This document shows positions 29,239 to 39,093 of a stretch of DNA of 43,418 bases, one piece after another (the stretch's first letter is position 1; each line of letters starts with the position of its first letter). Made by a program: the position numbers and the translations under genes. The notes beneath the pieces are model-generated. The model was not told the DNA's origin. It did no database searches and saw nothing but the letters and a program-made list of their open reading frames with translations. The stretch covers positions 1-43,418 of the IMG/VR virus record IMGVR_UViG_3300046787_000228; one strand, given 5' to 3'. This DNA is from a virus.

Positions 29239-29649
29239 ATGTCAGAGTATGATGCTATATTTACTGATGACGAGGCTGCTCTTTCATTTGTAGGTCAGTT
29301 GGCTTTACAAATGATTGACATTGGTGAACACCATGCAAGCCTTATCAGTAACGATGACCCGACTAAGAAATCTGAAGATGCGAATCTAATCAAAGCAAAT
29401 GCTATGATGGTGTTCTCTTCACTACTCTTAATGGGTATTGTTCAGAACCGAATGGGTGAGGTGGCTAAAGTTGCGGCTAAACTTTGGACTTCACCAGTGA
29501 TGGTTGAACTAAACCAGGTTGCTTTTCATGAAGAGATTCAAGAGGCAACTGATTTGATTTCATCAGGTATTGATGACATCGAAAACTTTCTAAATAAGGA
29601 GAATAATGGCTCATCCAGTGAATCTGGCGATGGAAGCAGTGATATTTGA
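29239..29649 (+). CDS. Helical acidic protein, 136 aa, unknown
   Basis: The protein is mostly helix, with hydrophobic stretches (VFSSLLLMGIVQ) not long enough to be a sure membrane span, and an acidic Ser/Asp-rich tail. It lies between the helicase and the Cas4-like nuclease, starting right after the helicase stop and overlapping the nuclease gene by 44 bases. An accessory role in replication or recombination is likely from position only. Confidence 0.6.
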   Translation: MSEYDAIFTDDEAALSFVGQLALQMIDIGEHHASLISNDDPTKKSEDANLIKANAMMVFSSLLLMGIVQNRMGEVAKVAAKLWTSPVMVELNQVAFHEEIQEATDLISSGIDDIENFLNKENNGSSSESGDGSSDI

Positions 29650-30358
29650 TGCGATCGCAAATCAACCAAGGTCGCAACAAACGCTTATCGGCCCGTCTGA
29701 GATTGGAACGGATTGTATCCGTTGTCTGGCTCGAAAGTTGGCTGGTGTGGAGAGAAATAAACCATCGGGTGTCGATGATCTTCCGTGGCTCCCATTCCTC
29801 GGCACGTCCATGCATGAGATGTTGGAAGGCTTCTTTCAACAAGCGAATGGCGATGCAGAGACACCCCGCTGGCTCGTCGAAAACCGACTCACAGTAGGTG
29901 CCATTGGACCGAATGTTATTACGGGTTCTTGTGATCTCTTTGATACACTTACTGGCACTGTTGTCGACCATAAGTTGGTTGGCACTACGAAACTAGTGTC
30001 AGTCCGTCGCAAGGGACCTGGCGACACTTACAGAATCCAAGCCCACCTGTATGGGCTTGGTTGGAAAAACGCTGGATACGAAGTTAACGAAGTTGCTGTT
30101 AAGTTCTATCCACGCAACAGTATCTCGCTCTCAGAGGGTATCTTCTGGAGTGAACCATACGATGAACAAGTTGCTCTCAATGCTCTTGCTCGTGCGAACG
30201 AAATCTATGCTAGTGTTACTTCTACGGAAGACCTCAATGCATACCTTAGAACGCTCGACATTAGTAAAGATTGCTTCTCTTGTGCAGAGTATCCATCCGT
30301 AGATGAGCCTGTCGAAGTTTATTTCGACGACTTGTTTACACAACCCACATCCAAGTAA
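29606..30358 (+). CDS. Cas4/RecB-like PD-(D/E)XK exonuclease with Fe-S cysteines, 250 aa
   Basis: The nuclease core is visible as H70 (GTSMHEMLE), D110 (GSCDLFD), D121-x-K123 (VVDHKLV) and Q145 (YRIQAHLYGLG). Cys37 and Cys40 near the start, and Cys223 and Cys226 near the end, are the four ligands expected for the Cas4/AddB-type iron-sulfur cluster. Such enzymes degrade DNA ends, and actinophages commonly encode one in the replication module for recombination. There is no CRISPR array here, so a link to spacer acquisition is not supported. The gene overlaps the preceding one by 44 bases. Confidence 0.88.
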   Translation: MAHPVNLAMEAVIFDAIANQPRSQQTLIGPSEIGTDCIRCLARKLAGVERNKPSGVDDLPWLPFLGTSMHEMLEGFFQQANGDAETPRWLVENRLTVGAIGPNVITGSCDLFDTLTGTVVDHKLVGTTKLVSVRRKGPGDTYRIQAHLYGLGWKNAGYEVNEVAVKFYPRNSISLSEGIFWSEPYDEQVALNALARANEIYASVTSTEDLNAYLRTLDISKDCFSCAEYPSVDEPVEVYFDDLFTQPTSK

Positions 30359-30379
30359 TTCGTTTAGGAGACGAAACCC

Positions 30380-30931
30380 ATGGCAAATACGCCTTATTTC
30401 GAGGACAGTTTCTCACAGCCTGCCTCACCATCAAAGTTCCGTGCAGCCGACTACCAGGGCAACCTGATTCTTGTCTGGCCTACTGAATACCGTCAGGGTA
30501 TCAAGACTGACTACGGAGACAGCGACGCTGTTGCTGCTCGTGTTGTAGTTCTTGACGCACCTGGTGGCATCGAAGAACACGACAACGTGTTGTTCTTCCA
30601 GGGTGCACTCATCTCAACCTTGAAGCCATCTGTAGGCACTAACAAGCCTGTTCTTGGTCGTCTAGGTCGTGGCACTTCAAAGCCAGGTCAGTCTGCCCCA
30701 TTCATCCTCACCCCATTCACTGAGGCTGATGCTAAGGCTGCTCGCGACTACTTCGCCAACCAGTTTGGTGGAACCACTGCTGCACCGGCAACTCCTCCTG
30801 CCGCACCTGCTGTTCCTGCTGACAAGGCTGACCTTGCTCAGAGTCTTGCACAGTCTGGTGTTGGTATTGACCAGATCGCCTTGGCGACCGGTCTAACTGC
30901 AGACCAGGTTAAGGGTATCGTTACCCTCTAA
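30380..30931 (+). CDS. Possible single-stranded DNA-binding protein, 183 aa
   Basis: Residues about 20-120 look like one beta-rich (OB-fold-like) domain: NLILVWPTEYR, ARVVVLDAPGG, VLFFQGALIS. It is followed by an Ala/Pro/Thr linker (about 132-148) and a short helical end (AQSGVGIDQIALATGLTADQ) like a UBA- or HTH-type module. The place between the Cas4-like nuclease and the primase-helicase suits an SSB-like factor. The acidic C-terminal tip typical of bacterial SSB is absent. The call is tentative. A GGAGACG site precedes the ATG. Confidence 0.5.
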   Translation: MANTPYFEDSFSQPASPSKFRAADYQGNLILVWPTEYRQGIKTDYGDSDAVAARVVVLDAPGGIEEHDNVLFFQGALISTLKPSVGTNKPVLGRLGRGTSKPGQSAPFILTPFTEADAKAARDYFANQFGGTTAAPATPPAAPAVPADKADLAQSLAQSGVGIDQIALATGLTADQVKGIVTL

Positions 30932-30935
30932 CGGA

Positions 30936-30985
30936 TGCTATACTGATGGAGACCCCGATAGTTTGTCTCCTTTCCTATCGGGGTC
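30936..30985 (+). promoter_or_regulatory. Extended -10 promoter with an 11-bp hairpin at the predicted transcript start
   Basis: TGCTATACT (30936-30944) is an extended -10 element. Seven bases after it begins GACCCCGATAG (30951-30961), which pairs perfectly with 30975-30985. The transcript of the primase-helicase would start with this hairpin. It can also end the upstream operon, although only a weak T-run (TTCCATCT) follows. A 5'-terminal stem usually protects mRNA from decay. Confidence 0.6.
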
Positions 30986-31010
30986 TTCCATCTACTAAGG
31001 AGTGAATAAC

Positions 31011-33527
31011 ATGGAAAACAACAAACCGATTCTTGACCTGTTCACAAGGCTCGGTAAAACTGAAACTGACAAAGTAACTGTTTGTTATTTCGGTCCGAAA
31101 AATCCCTGGACTTCCAAGTCCCTACCATTAGCCAACGCAGATATCTTTGCTCAAACTCTGACTGCTAACGGTATGAATGTCTACACGATGGTGAACTCGG
31201 TAGACGAGTCAGTAATTACTTCAGCCAACACTCGAGGCGATGTTAACGACATCACCCGCCTTAACGCACTATGGGCTGACCTGGACTACAAAGATTCAGG
31301 TATCAACAACTACGAGAACGCCATGGGTGTTATCGAATCTATCTCTGCAATCATCGGTGCCAACCCTTGTGCCATCGTCCACTCTGGGCATGGCCTACAA
31401 CCATACTGGCCTATTGAAGATGGCGAAATCAATGACATGAACCGATCATTAGTGGCAGGTATCTCACGCCGCTTCGGTCAACTTATTCAACGTGTAGCAG
31501 AACTCTATGGTGGTAAGGTTGATAATGTATCAGACCTGCCACGAGTATTGCGTGCCCCAGGAACGATCAATCACAAAGATGCATCAAACCCTGTAGAGGT
31601 AAAGGTTGAGTTTAATGATTTCACATATCCTATTGAACTTTCGCAAGTGGTTGAAGCCCTCGAGTCGCATGGTTTTATATCAGACAACACGACTGTCGGT
31701 GAATTTGTTGTTGTTGCTTCCCCAGAAGAATGGCGTGTTGCGACGGAGAATTGTGCATGGACCGCACAACTTTTGGATTCTATCGACAAAGCCAACCCTA
31801 AAGCACGACACCCATGGCTCGTTGCACAGGCTATTAAACTCTACTCATCCGTCCGTTACGGTTGCTTTACTGAAGAGGGCTATAACCAGGCAGCACAACT
31901 CCTTGAAGCCAAATTCTTAAACTTACTAACTGAGGGAGAGAAGCGTAAGCCGCACGACGGAGAAGTGCAGACAGCATTCCGTTGGGCTAAGCAAATGGTA
32001 TCAACTTACAGTGAAACCAAGTTGGCTTCAGAAGTCCGCAATCACGTCCATAAACTGCACCTATCTGCAGTTCCAGACCTCCCAAAAGGACAAGCATCCG
32101 TGTCGACCACTACAGACGGCTCACTAGCAGTCGCACCTGAACTCGCCCCAATCGGTCTTCCGATGGATGCTTTCAAATACACTGACGTTGCGAATGCTGA
32201 AAGACTTGCAGACTTCGCACAGGGCAAATTTATCTTCGTTCCCGATCTTGGCTGGTATCGTTGGGAGAACAGCACATACGTGCCAGACACAGCAAAGTCA
32301 ATCGAAAGGTTGGCTGCTGAATCCGCCCTGTCCTTTGGGGCACTCGATGCCTCAAAGGCAGGGATGGATTGGGCTAAGAAATCTCTATCTCGTTCAGCAA
32401 TTACATCATCAGTGATGTTGGCTCAATCAGTGCCAGACATCATCGTATTGCCGCACGAGTTGGATAAAAACCCGCTAGAACTATGCACCCCTAACGGCAT
32501 AGTTAACTTGGAGACGGGTGTGTTGCGTGATGCAGACCCTACAACGGACTACAACACAATGCAGACTACTGTGGCACCGGCACAAACAGCCACCCCAATG
32601 TGGAATGACTTCCTCAAACTAGTCATCACCGATGAAGACCGTATCAATTACATTCAGGAACTACTTGGTATAGCCCTAATTGGTGAAGTTCGATGGCACG
32701 TTCTACCAGTGTTTGTTGGTGTCGGTGCTAACGGTAAGTCAACTCTCCTAGAGATTGCATCAAAGATTCTAGGAACTTATGCCCGCTCCATGCCAGAAAA
32801 CTTCCTACTAGACACGAACACAACACAGCATGCGACAGAAATCGCTAACCTGCGTGGTGTGCGTTTTGCTGTAGCATCAGAAACAAGACCTGACGGTAAG
32901 TTCAACGAGTCTCGCATCAAAATGTTAACGGGTGGCGATACTATCTCTGCCCGTAAGATGTATAAAGACTTCTTCGACTTCAAACCAAGCCATACCCTAT
33001 TCCTTGCAGTTAACCACTTGCCTGCTGTGCGTTCGGGTGGTTCAGGTTTCTGGCGTCGACTCCGTAAGATTGACTTCAGTTACCAAGTTCCAGAAGCCCT
33101 GCAAAAGCAAGGCTTATCAGATGACATTGTGAAGTATGAGGGTGCTGGAGTATTGGCTTGGATGATTGAGGGTGCCATTCGTGTCATCAACAACGGTCTA
33201 AGTGAACCTGACTCAGTCAAGTTGGCAACCACAGAATACCGCTTCGAGGAAGACCACATGTCTAAGTTCATCGAAGACTGTGTTGTCGCTAACCCTGCAA
33301 GTTCAGTATCCGCACAAGAACTACTGCAGACATACCGCACCTGGTGTGACATGAACGGTGAGAACGCCCTAGCGATGACCCCATTCCTGCGTGAGATGAG
33401 AATGCGTATGCCAATCTCACCACAACGGGGCGGTGGCGGACGTAGAATGTATTCAGGTATCTACTTATACAATGTTGTAGGTAACGACACTGAAAGCAAC
33501 GACTACGAAGACCGCAGGTATCACTAA
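31011..33527 (+). CDS. Primase-helicase fusion (PrimPol/RepB-like plus D5-type helicase), 838 aa
   Basis: The N-terminal third is a primase-polymerase domain: ALWADLDYKDSG (metal-binding Asp-x-Asp near residue 85), SGHGLQPYWPI (near 125), LPRVLRAPGTINHK (near 180). The C-terminal half is a D5/P4-type SF3 helicase: GVGANGKST (Walker A, near 570), a Walker B region with FAVASET (near 622), and FLAVNHLP (near 665), then a winged-helix end. It would open the origin and prime synthesis. I take the ATG at 31011, since AAGGAG lies 8 bases upstream, rather than the GTG at 31002. It shares a base with the HNH gene. Confidence 0.92.
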   Translation: MENNKPILDLFTRLGKTETDKVTVCYFGPKNPWTSKSLPLANADIFAQTLTANGMNVYTMVNSVDESVITSANTRGDVNDITRLNALWADLDYKDSGINNYENAMGVIESISAIIGANPCAIVHSGHGLQPYWPIEDGEINDMNRSLVAGISRRFGQLIQRVAELYGGKVDNVSDLPRVLRAPGTINHKDASNPVEVKVEFNDFTYPIELSQVVEALESHGFISDNTTVGEFVVVASPEEWRVATENCAWTAQLLDSIDKANPKARHPWLVAQAIKLYSSVRYGCFTEEGYNQAAQLLEAKFLNLLTEGEKRKPHDGEVQTAFRWAKQMVSTYSETKLASEVRNHVHKLHLSAVPDLPKGQASVSTTTDGSLAVAPELAPIGLPMDAFKYTDVANAERLADFAQGKFIFVPDLGWYRWENSTYVPDTAKSIERLAAESALSFGALDASKAGMDWAKKSLSRSAITSSVMLAQSVPDIIVLPHELDKNPLELCTPNGIVNLETGVLRDADPTTDYNTMQTTVAPAQTATPMWNDFLKLVITDEDRINYIQELLGIALIGEVRWHVLPVFVGVGANGKSTLLEIASKILGTYARSMPENFLLDTNTTQHATEIANLRGVRFAVASETRPDGKFNESRIKMLTGGDTISARKMYKDFFDFKPSHTLFLAVNHLPAVRSGGSGFWRRLRKIDFSYQVPEALQKQGLSDDIVKYEGAGVLAWMIEGAIRVINNGLSEPDSVKLATTEYRFEEDHMSKFIEDCVVANPASSVSAQELLQTYRTWCDMNGENALAMTPFLREMRMRMPISPQRGGGGRRMYSGIYLYNVVGNDTESNDYEDRRYH

Positions 33528-34183
33528 TGGCAAACGAAGACATCTGTCTAGCCTGTAAAGCAGGCTTTCATGATGAGTGTGCTGACATGTGGAACGGTAA
33601 CCTGGCAGACAGTGAAGACTGTTGCTGTCAGGGAGCCTACTCACTAGAACCATCAACCGCTTATGAGGCTGCACTATCCGCAGACAAGCCAGACATTGAT
33701 GCCTACTTTGACGGCTACACAGGTAGCAAATCATTGGATCAGTATGCTGACCCTATCTCTACTGGTCGTAAAGAAGCAGTAAAGAAGTTCCCCATCAAGC
33801 CTGGAATGGTTTGTGAGTGGGCGTGGCTAAAGAATGCCGGTGGTGGGGTCAAACCAATCATTGGTTGCCCAGGTCACCCTGCTGAAGCAGTGCACCATGG
33901 ACCTGACAAGAACACCATGTGTAACATTGAGGGTAACGTGCACCGTATCTGTGCTGAATGCCACAACCGCTGGCATGCAACGAATGATCCGTTCTATGGT
34001 GAACGCCCAACTACACCTGACGGTAAGGTTGATGCAAGTGTTCCGTTCTTACCTATTGACCAGGATGCTTTACCACATGACCCTGACACTTTTGCTACAG
34101 ATGAGATGATTCACGCTGAGGATAAGAAGCGTAGGGATGAAGCCCGTAGACACGGGACTTTGCCTAAAGTCTTAGAGGACTAG
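33527..34183 (+). CDS. HNH-type nuclease-like zinc protein, 218 aa
   Basis: The stretch AEAVHHGPDKNTM...NVHRICAECHNRWHATND (about residues 118-153) has the paired His, Asn and CxxC-H arrangement of an HNH fold. A separate Cys-rich N-terminus (CLACKAGFHDEC and EDCCCQG, about 7-36) probably binds zinc. A conserved-looking middle segment, TGRKEAVKKFPIKPGMVCEWAW, links them. Such proteins occur in many actinophage replication regions. Nicking or endonuclease activity is expected but not certain, as the catalytic metal site cannot be confirmed by eye. Its end overlaps by 12 bases with the convergent small gene on the other strand. Confidence 0.7.
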   Translation: MANEDICLACKAGFHDECADMWNGNLADSEDCCCQGAYSLEPSTAYEAALSADKPDIDAYFDGYTGSKSLDQYADPISTGRKEAVKKFPIKPGMVCEWAWLKNAGGGVKPIIGCPGHPAEAVHHGPDKNTMCNIEGNVHRICAECHNRWHATNDPFYGERPTTPDGKVDASVPFLPIDQDALPHDPDTFATDEMIHAEDKKRRDEARRHGTLPKVLED

Positions 34184-34347
34184 GCTTACAGTAAGTTCTT
34201 GCTTAACCCTACGGAGTTCTCCATAGGTTTCTAATAAGGCTTCATACCCGTCAAATGCCTCAATGTTTTCGATAAAGGCAAGAGCATCTTCGTTTTGTTC
34301 AAACTCGGCAAGAGTTCTTCCGGTTGGCATTTCTACTACTTCAAACA

Positions 34348-34348
<1 letters not shown>
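34172..34348 (-). CDS. Small protein coupled to the collagen-like fibre, 58 aa
   Basis: The start ATG overlaps the stop of the fibre gene (TAATG), and the frame runs 58 residues to a TAA inside the end of the convergent HNH gene. The product (MFEVVEMPTGRTLAEFEQNE and on) is acidic and helical. Tail-fibre chaperones and assembly factors are typically encoded immediately after the fibre, so an assembly role is a fair guess, but no family is recognised. Confidence 0.6.
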
Positions 34349-36204
<1,856 letters not shown>

Positions 36205-36231
36205 AATTGAATATTATCATGAAAGAGACAA
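36205..36231. promoter_or_regulatory. 27-base divergent gap with A/T-rich core
   Basis: The divergent fibre and resolvase genes are separated by only 27 bases. TATTAT (36212-36217) could be a -10 for the + strand, and the same A/T-rich core could serve the minus strand. AAAGAG precedes the + strand ATG. Any -35 elements would lie inside the genes. Confidence 0.3.
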
Positions 36232-36675
36232 ATGAGTAAGGCTAAGCAAATCGGCACATCTGCCGAAACCGGTGTCCGTAACCACCTACTACGTGAAGGT
36301 TACAGCGAACTAGACGCACGACGAAACGTCCTAACAGGATCCCTAGACCAGGGAGATGTATGGTTACACGATGAAAAGCATGGCCTAATCGTATTCGAGG
36401 TAAAAGGAGGAGCCAGTGCAAAGACGGCTTCACACGAACAAACAATCAAATGGCTCGAAGAAGCAAGGGTTGAGTGTCTCAACGCATCGGCTTCTTACGG
36501 TTTTCTTGTCCAGCAGCGTGCTGGGTTCTCTGCTGCTCGTAGCGGAAATTGGTGGGCATTCACCGATCTTGACAGCCTTATTCGCCTTATTGGTGCCGAC
36601 ACTATTAACTTTGCTTCTAATAACACTCCTATTAGACTCACACTCAAAGAATTAACAGACCTAATCCGTGGCTAA
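36232..36675 (+). CDS. Holliday-junction-resolvase-like PD-(D/E)XK nuclease, 147 aa
   Basis: The order KQIGTSAETGVRNHLLREGY (helix with the conserved Glu), TGSLDQGDVWL (Asp) and LIVFEVKGG (Glu-x-Lys) is the catalytic pattern of small PD-(D/E)XK nucleases such as Hjc-like resolvases. Actinophages often carry such a gene next to the terminase or replication genes, to clear branched DNA before packaging. A substrate cannot be shown from sequence. The end overlaps the large terminase start by 8 bases, so the two are co-translated. Confidence 0.75.
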   Translation: MSKAKQIGTSAETGVRNHLLREGYSELDARRNVLTGSLDQGDVWLHDEKHGLIVFEVKGGASAKTASHEQTIKWLEEARVECLNASASYGFLVQQRAGFSAARSGNWWAFTDLDSLIRLIGADTINFASNNTPIRLTLKELTDLIRG

Positions 36676-38185
36676 TCCTAAGAAACTAGTAAGCCCCACC
36701 GAACTACTACGTGGTATTTCGGAACAAATGCGGCTATCCGCCGTCCAACCCAACATAAATAGGTATAAACCACATGCAAAACAAATCGAATTCAGTAACG
36801 ATCAACATAAACATCGGCTCTATGTCGGAGGTAACCGAAGCGGCAAAACTGTTGCTGGAGTTATCGAAGACATTTACTATCTCAAAGGCGAACATCCGCA
36901 TCGTAAAGTCCCAGAAGGCCCTATCCGTGGACGTGTTGTGGGAGTTGACTTCTCCTCCGGTATCGACAAAATACTCCTCCCCCAATTCAAACAATGGGTC
37001 CCACCCTCACTACTGGTCAACGGATCCTGGGACGACTCATACTCAAAAGAACGCAGGGTATTAACCCTATCCAACGGATCTTTTGTAGAGTTCATGTCCT
37101 ACGACCAGGACCTACAAAAGTTCGCTGGAACCTCCCGACACTTCGTCCACTTTGACGAAGAGCCACCAGAGTTAGTATATGACGAATGTCGTGCCCGTCT
37201 CGTAGACACCAATGGTGACTGGTGGATGACCCTTACCCCTGTTGAAGGTATGGAATACATTTACGAACAAGTGTATTTACCTGGCAAGCAAGGACACCCA
37301 CTATTCGGTGTTGTCGAAGTAGAAATGTCAGACAACCCATACCTAGACAAAAAGGCTATTGAAGACTACCTATCCTCACTAACCCCTGAGCAGCGAGCCA
37401 TTCGTGAAAAAGGTCAGTTCATCCAGGTCGGTGGTGCAGTCTTCAAAGACTTCCACCGCTCAACCCACGCAATCCCGTCAGAAGACTTCAAACTCACAAA
37501 GAAGCACCGAGTGTATGTGTCAGTCGACTACGGATGGCGTGACCCTACAGCCATCCTTTGGCATGCTGTAGCACCGGATGGCACCATTACAACCTTTGCA
37601 GAGCACTACCAGTCACAAATGACCATTCAAGAGCACTGTGAAGTGTTTAAAAGGATCAACCGTGAATGGAATATACAGCCATTTATGGTCGTTGGTGACC
37701 CTGCACTAGCCCAAACTAACGGCGTTAAGGGAACTTCATACCTCCAAGAGTTTCAATTAGGTGGAATGAACATTGTTATCGACATTATTCCACGCCAGAT
37801 TGGTGTTGGTCTTAACAAAATGCAGCAATACATCAAGACGAACCCAAAGACTGGTAAACCTTTCTGGTTAATAACGGATGATTGCCAAAGTCTTATTGGT
37901 GAATTGTCTAAACTAAAGTTTAAGCGTCGTGCAAATCGTCAGCAAGAGATGACTCTAAACAAACTTGAAGAAATTCAGGACCGAGACAATCACGCATTTG
38001 ATTCATCAAGATACTTCTTTACCTTAATGGATGACCTAACACCAGACATACTTAGTGGGCAGAAAGAAATGATGCTGGAGTTTGGTGATACACTTAATGC
38101 AGTAGAACAAGACACGAGAAGAGACAACGGAACATCCTCGTGGACGTTCAAGAACGGTTCCGACGAAACTATAGGATGGGAATAA
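36668..38185 (+). CDS. terL: Terminase large subunit, 505 aa
   Basis: The ATPase half has YVGGNRSGKT (Walker A, residues 52-61) and RHFVHFDEEPP (Walker B plus catalytic Glu, about 160-170). The nuclease half has VSVDYGWRDP (about 280), VVGDPALAQ (about 341) and NHAFDSSRYF (about 440), the acidic residues of the RNase-H-like DNA-cutting site. It pumps DNA into the prohead and cuts it. The start is a GTG inside the end of the resolvase gene; the first ATG would remove 20 residues. The stop overlaps the next ATG. The matching small subunit is on the other strand at 17873. Confidence 0.93.
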   Translation: MANPKKLVSPTELLRGISEQMRLSAVQPNINRYKPHAKQIEFSNDQHKHRLYVGGNRSGKTVAGVIEDIYYLKGEHPHRKVPEGPIRGRVVGVDFSSGIDKILLPQFKQWVPPSLLVNGSWDDSYSKERRVLTLSNGSFVEFMSYDQDLQKFAGTSRHFVHFDEEPPELVYDECRARLVDTNGDWWMTLTPVEGMEYIYEQVYLPGKQGHPLFGVVEVEMSDNPYLDKKAIEDYLSSLTPEQRAIREKGQFIQVGGAVFKDFHRSTHAIPSEDFKLTKKHRVYVSVDYGWRDPTAILWHAVAPDGTITTFAEHYQSQMTIQEHCEVFKRINREWNIQPFMVVGDPALAQTNGVKGTSYLQEFQLGGMNIVIDIIPRQIGVGLNKMQQYIKTNPKTGKPFWLITDDCQSLIGELSKLKFKRRANRQQEMTLNKLEEIQDRDNHAFDSSRYFFTLMDDLTPDILSGQKEMMLEFGDTLNAVEQDTRRDNGTSSWTFKNGSDETIGWE

Positions 38186-38496
38186 TGGCTACTGGAGCCT
38201 GGCAGCGTAACGCTGGAAAAAACCCTAGCGGAGGTCTCAATGAGGCCGGTCGCAAATCCTACGAGTCTCAGAACCCTGGATCAAACCTACAAGCCCCAGT
38301 CAAATCCGGAGACAACCCTCGCAGAGCATCTTTCCTAGCCCGCATGGCAGGAATGCCAGGACCAGAGTATGATGATAAAGGAAGACCTACCCGTCTACTT
38401 AAGTCTCTACAAGTATGGGGAGCATCTTCAAAGTCTGACGCTAAGGCAAAAGCAGCAGCAATGTCTAAGCGTCTGAAATCAAAAGGAAACAAATAA
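38185..38496 (+). CDS. Small basic conserved phage protein (DUF6321-like), 103 aa
   Basis: The pattern NPSGGLNEAGRKSYESQNPG, followed by NLQAPVKSGDNPRRASFLAR and MAGMPGP, matches my memory of a small phage family (DUF6321, number from memory) with 'sGGL...Gr..y....g..LkaPv......r..sFcaRm.Gm.gp'. Its function is unknown. It lies between the terminase and portal genes, sharing single bases with both neighbours, and is Lys/Arg-rich at the end. It is probably a packaging or virion accessory protein. The start is taken at 38185; a longer frame from 38140 runs inside the terminase gene. Confidence 0.7.
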   Translation: MATGAWQRNAGKNPSGGLNEAGRKSYESQNPGSNLQAPVKSGDNPRRASFLARMAGMPGPEYDDKGRPTRLLKSLQVWGASSKSDAKAKAAAMSKRLKSKGNK

Positions 38497-39023
38497 TGGC
38501 TAGAACTTTTCAAACCTACACACGTGCCCCATACGTGCCATATCAGTGTGTTGTTTGCAGTGCAAACGCAAGCGAAGAGAACATCCTTATCGACTTAGAT
38601 AAGCAGATTGACTTCCACGGTATGGTTTACCTATGCTACCGATGCCTAGTCGCTATTAGCGGTCAACTAGGTTTTGTAACCCCACAGGTTGCTGACTCGC
38701 TACGTGAAGAGAACGCATCCTTAAACGAGAAGATCAAGCGTATCCCGCTTGTTACCGAAAGATTAATAAATGACATCAGAGATATTTCTATCAATGCTAG
38801 TGCTGACCTCCTTGCTGATCCTACCACTGTCGTTTTGGTTAATGACGAAGTCGTTGAACAAAGCAACGATGGGGCTAGTGAAGCAGAACGAGGAGACGAG
38901 CAAGATGTTGTCGCAGGCAGTGAACCTGTTGTCGACAAAGGATCCGATAGCGTTCCAGCAAATCCTAGCGGCAAGCGGTCAACTCGCTCCGCTGTATCAA
39001 CAAGCACCGTTAGTAACGGATAA
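38496..39023 (+). CDS. Zinc-ribbon protein, 175 aa, with dual-coding tail
   Basis: The N-terminal part holds CVVC (about residues 18-21) and CYRC (about 47-50), a likely zinc ribbon, then a helical segment to about residue 90. From there on the protein is low complexity, rich in Ser, Asp, Glu and Val. The same DNA (38770-39023) encodes a plausible membrane protein in another frame. The tail may therefore be constrained mainly by the overlapping gene. It is placed between terminase and portal. The function is unrecognised. Confidence 0.65.
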   Translation: MARTFQTYTRAPYVPYQCVVCSANASEENILIDLDKQIDFHGMVYLCYRCLVAISGQLGFVTPQVADSLREENASLNEKIKRIPLVTERLINDIRDISINASADLLADPTTVVLVNDEVVEQSNDGASEAERGDEQDVVAGSEPVVDKGSDSVPANPSGKRSTRSAVSTSTVSNG

Positions 39024-39093
39024 TTACGAAGAGGTAGATGACGAAAATGAGTATGATTTCGACTCCGTCCGACAAGAATACGGCATTAAGTAA
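38770..39093 (+). CDS. Single-span membrane protein overlapping two genes, 107 aa
   Basis: The N-terminus is a clear membrane segment (about 4-25, IFLSMLVLTSLLILPLSFWL). It is followed by a helix, then DPIAFQQILAASGQLAPLYQ and an acidic, tyrosine-rich end. The first 254 bases overlap the zinc-ribbon gene and the last 56 overlap the portal gene, in different frames. The folded-looking sequence contrasts with the low-complexity tail of the overlapped frame, which supports it being real. A weak GAAAG site precedes the ATG. It could be an embedded lysis or membrane-associated protein. Confidence 0.5.
   Translation: MTSEIFLSMLVLTSLLILPLSFWLMTKSLNKATMGLVKQNEETSKMLSQAVNLLSTKDPIAFQQILAASGQLAPLYQQAPLVTDNYEEVDDENEYDFDSVRQEYGIK

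Noticed and set aside
29606-30358. CRISPR-linked Cas4
   Set aside because: No repeat-spacer array or other cas gene is present; stand-alone Cas4-like exonucleases are common in actinophages.
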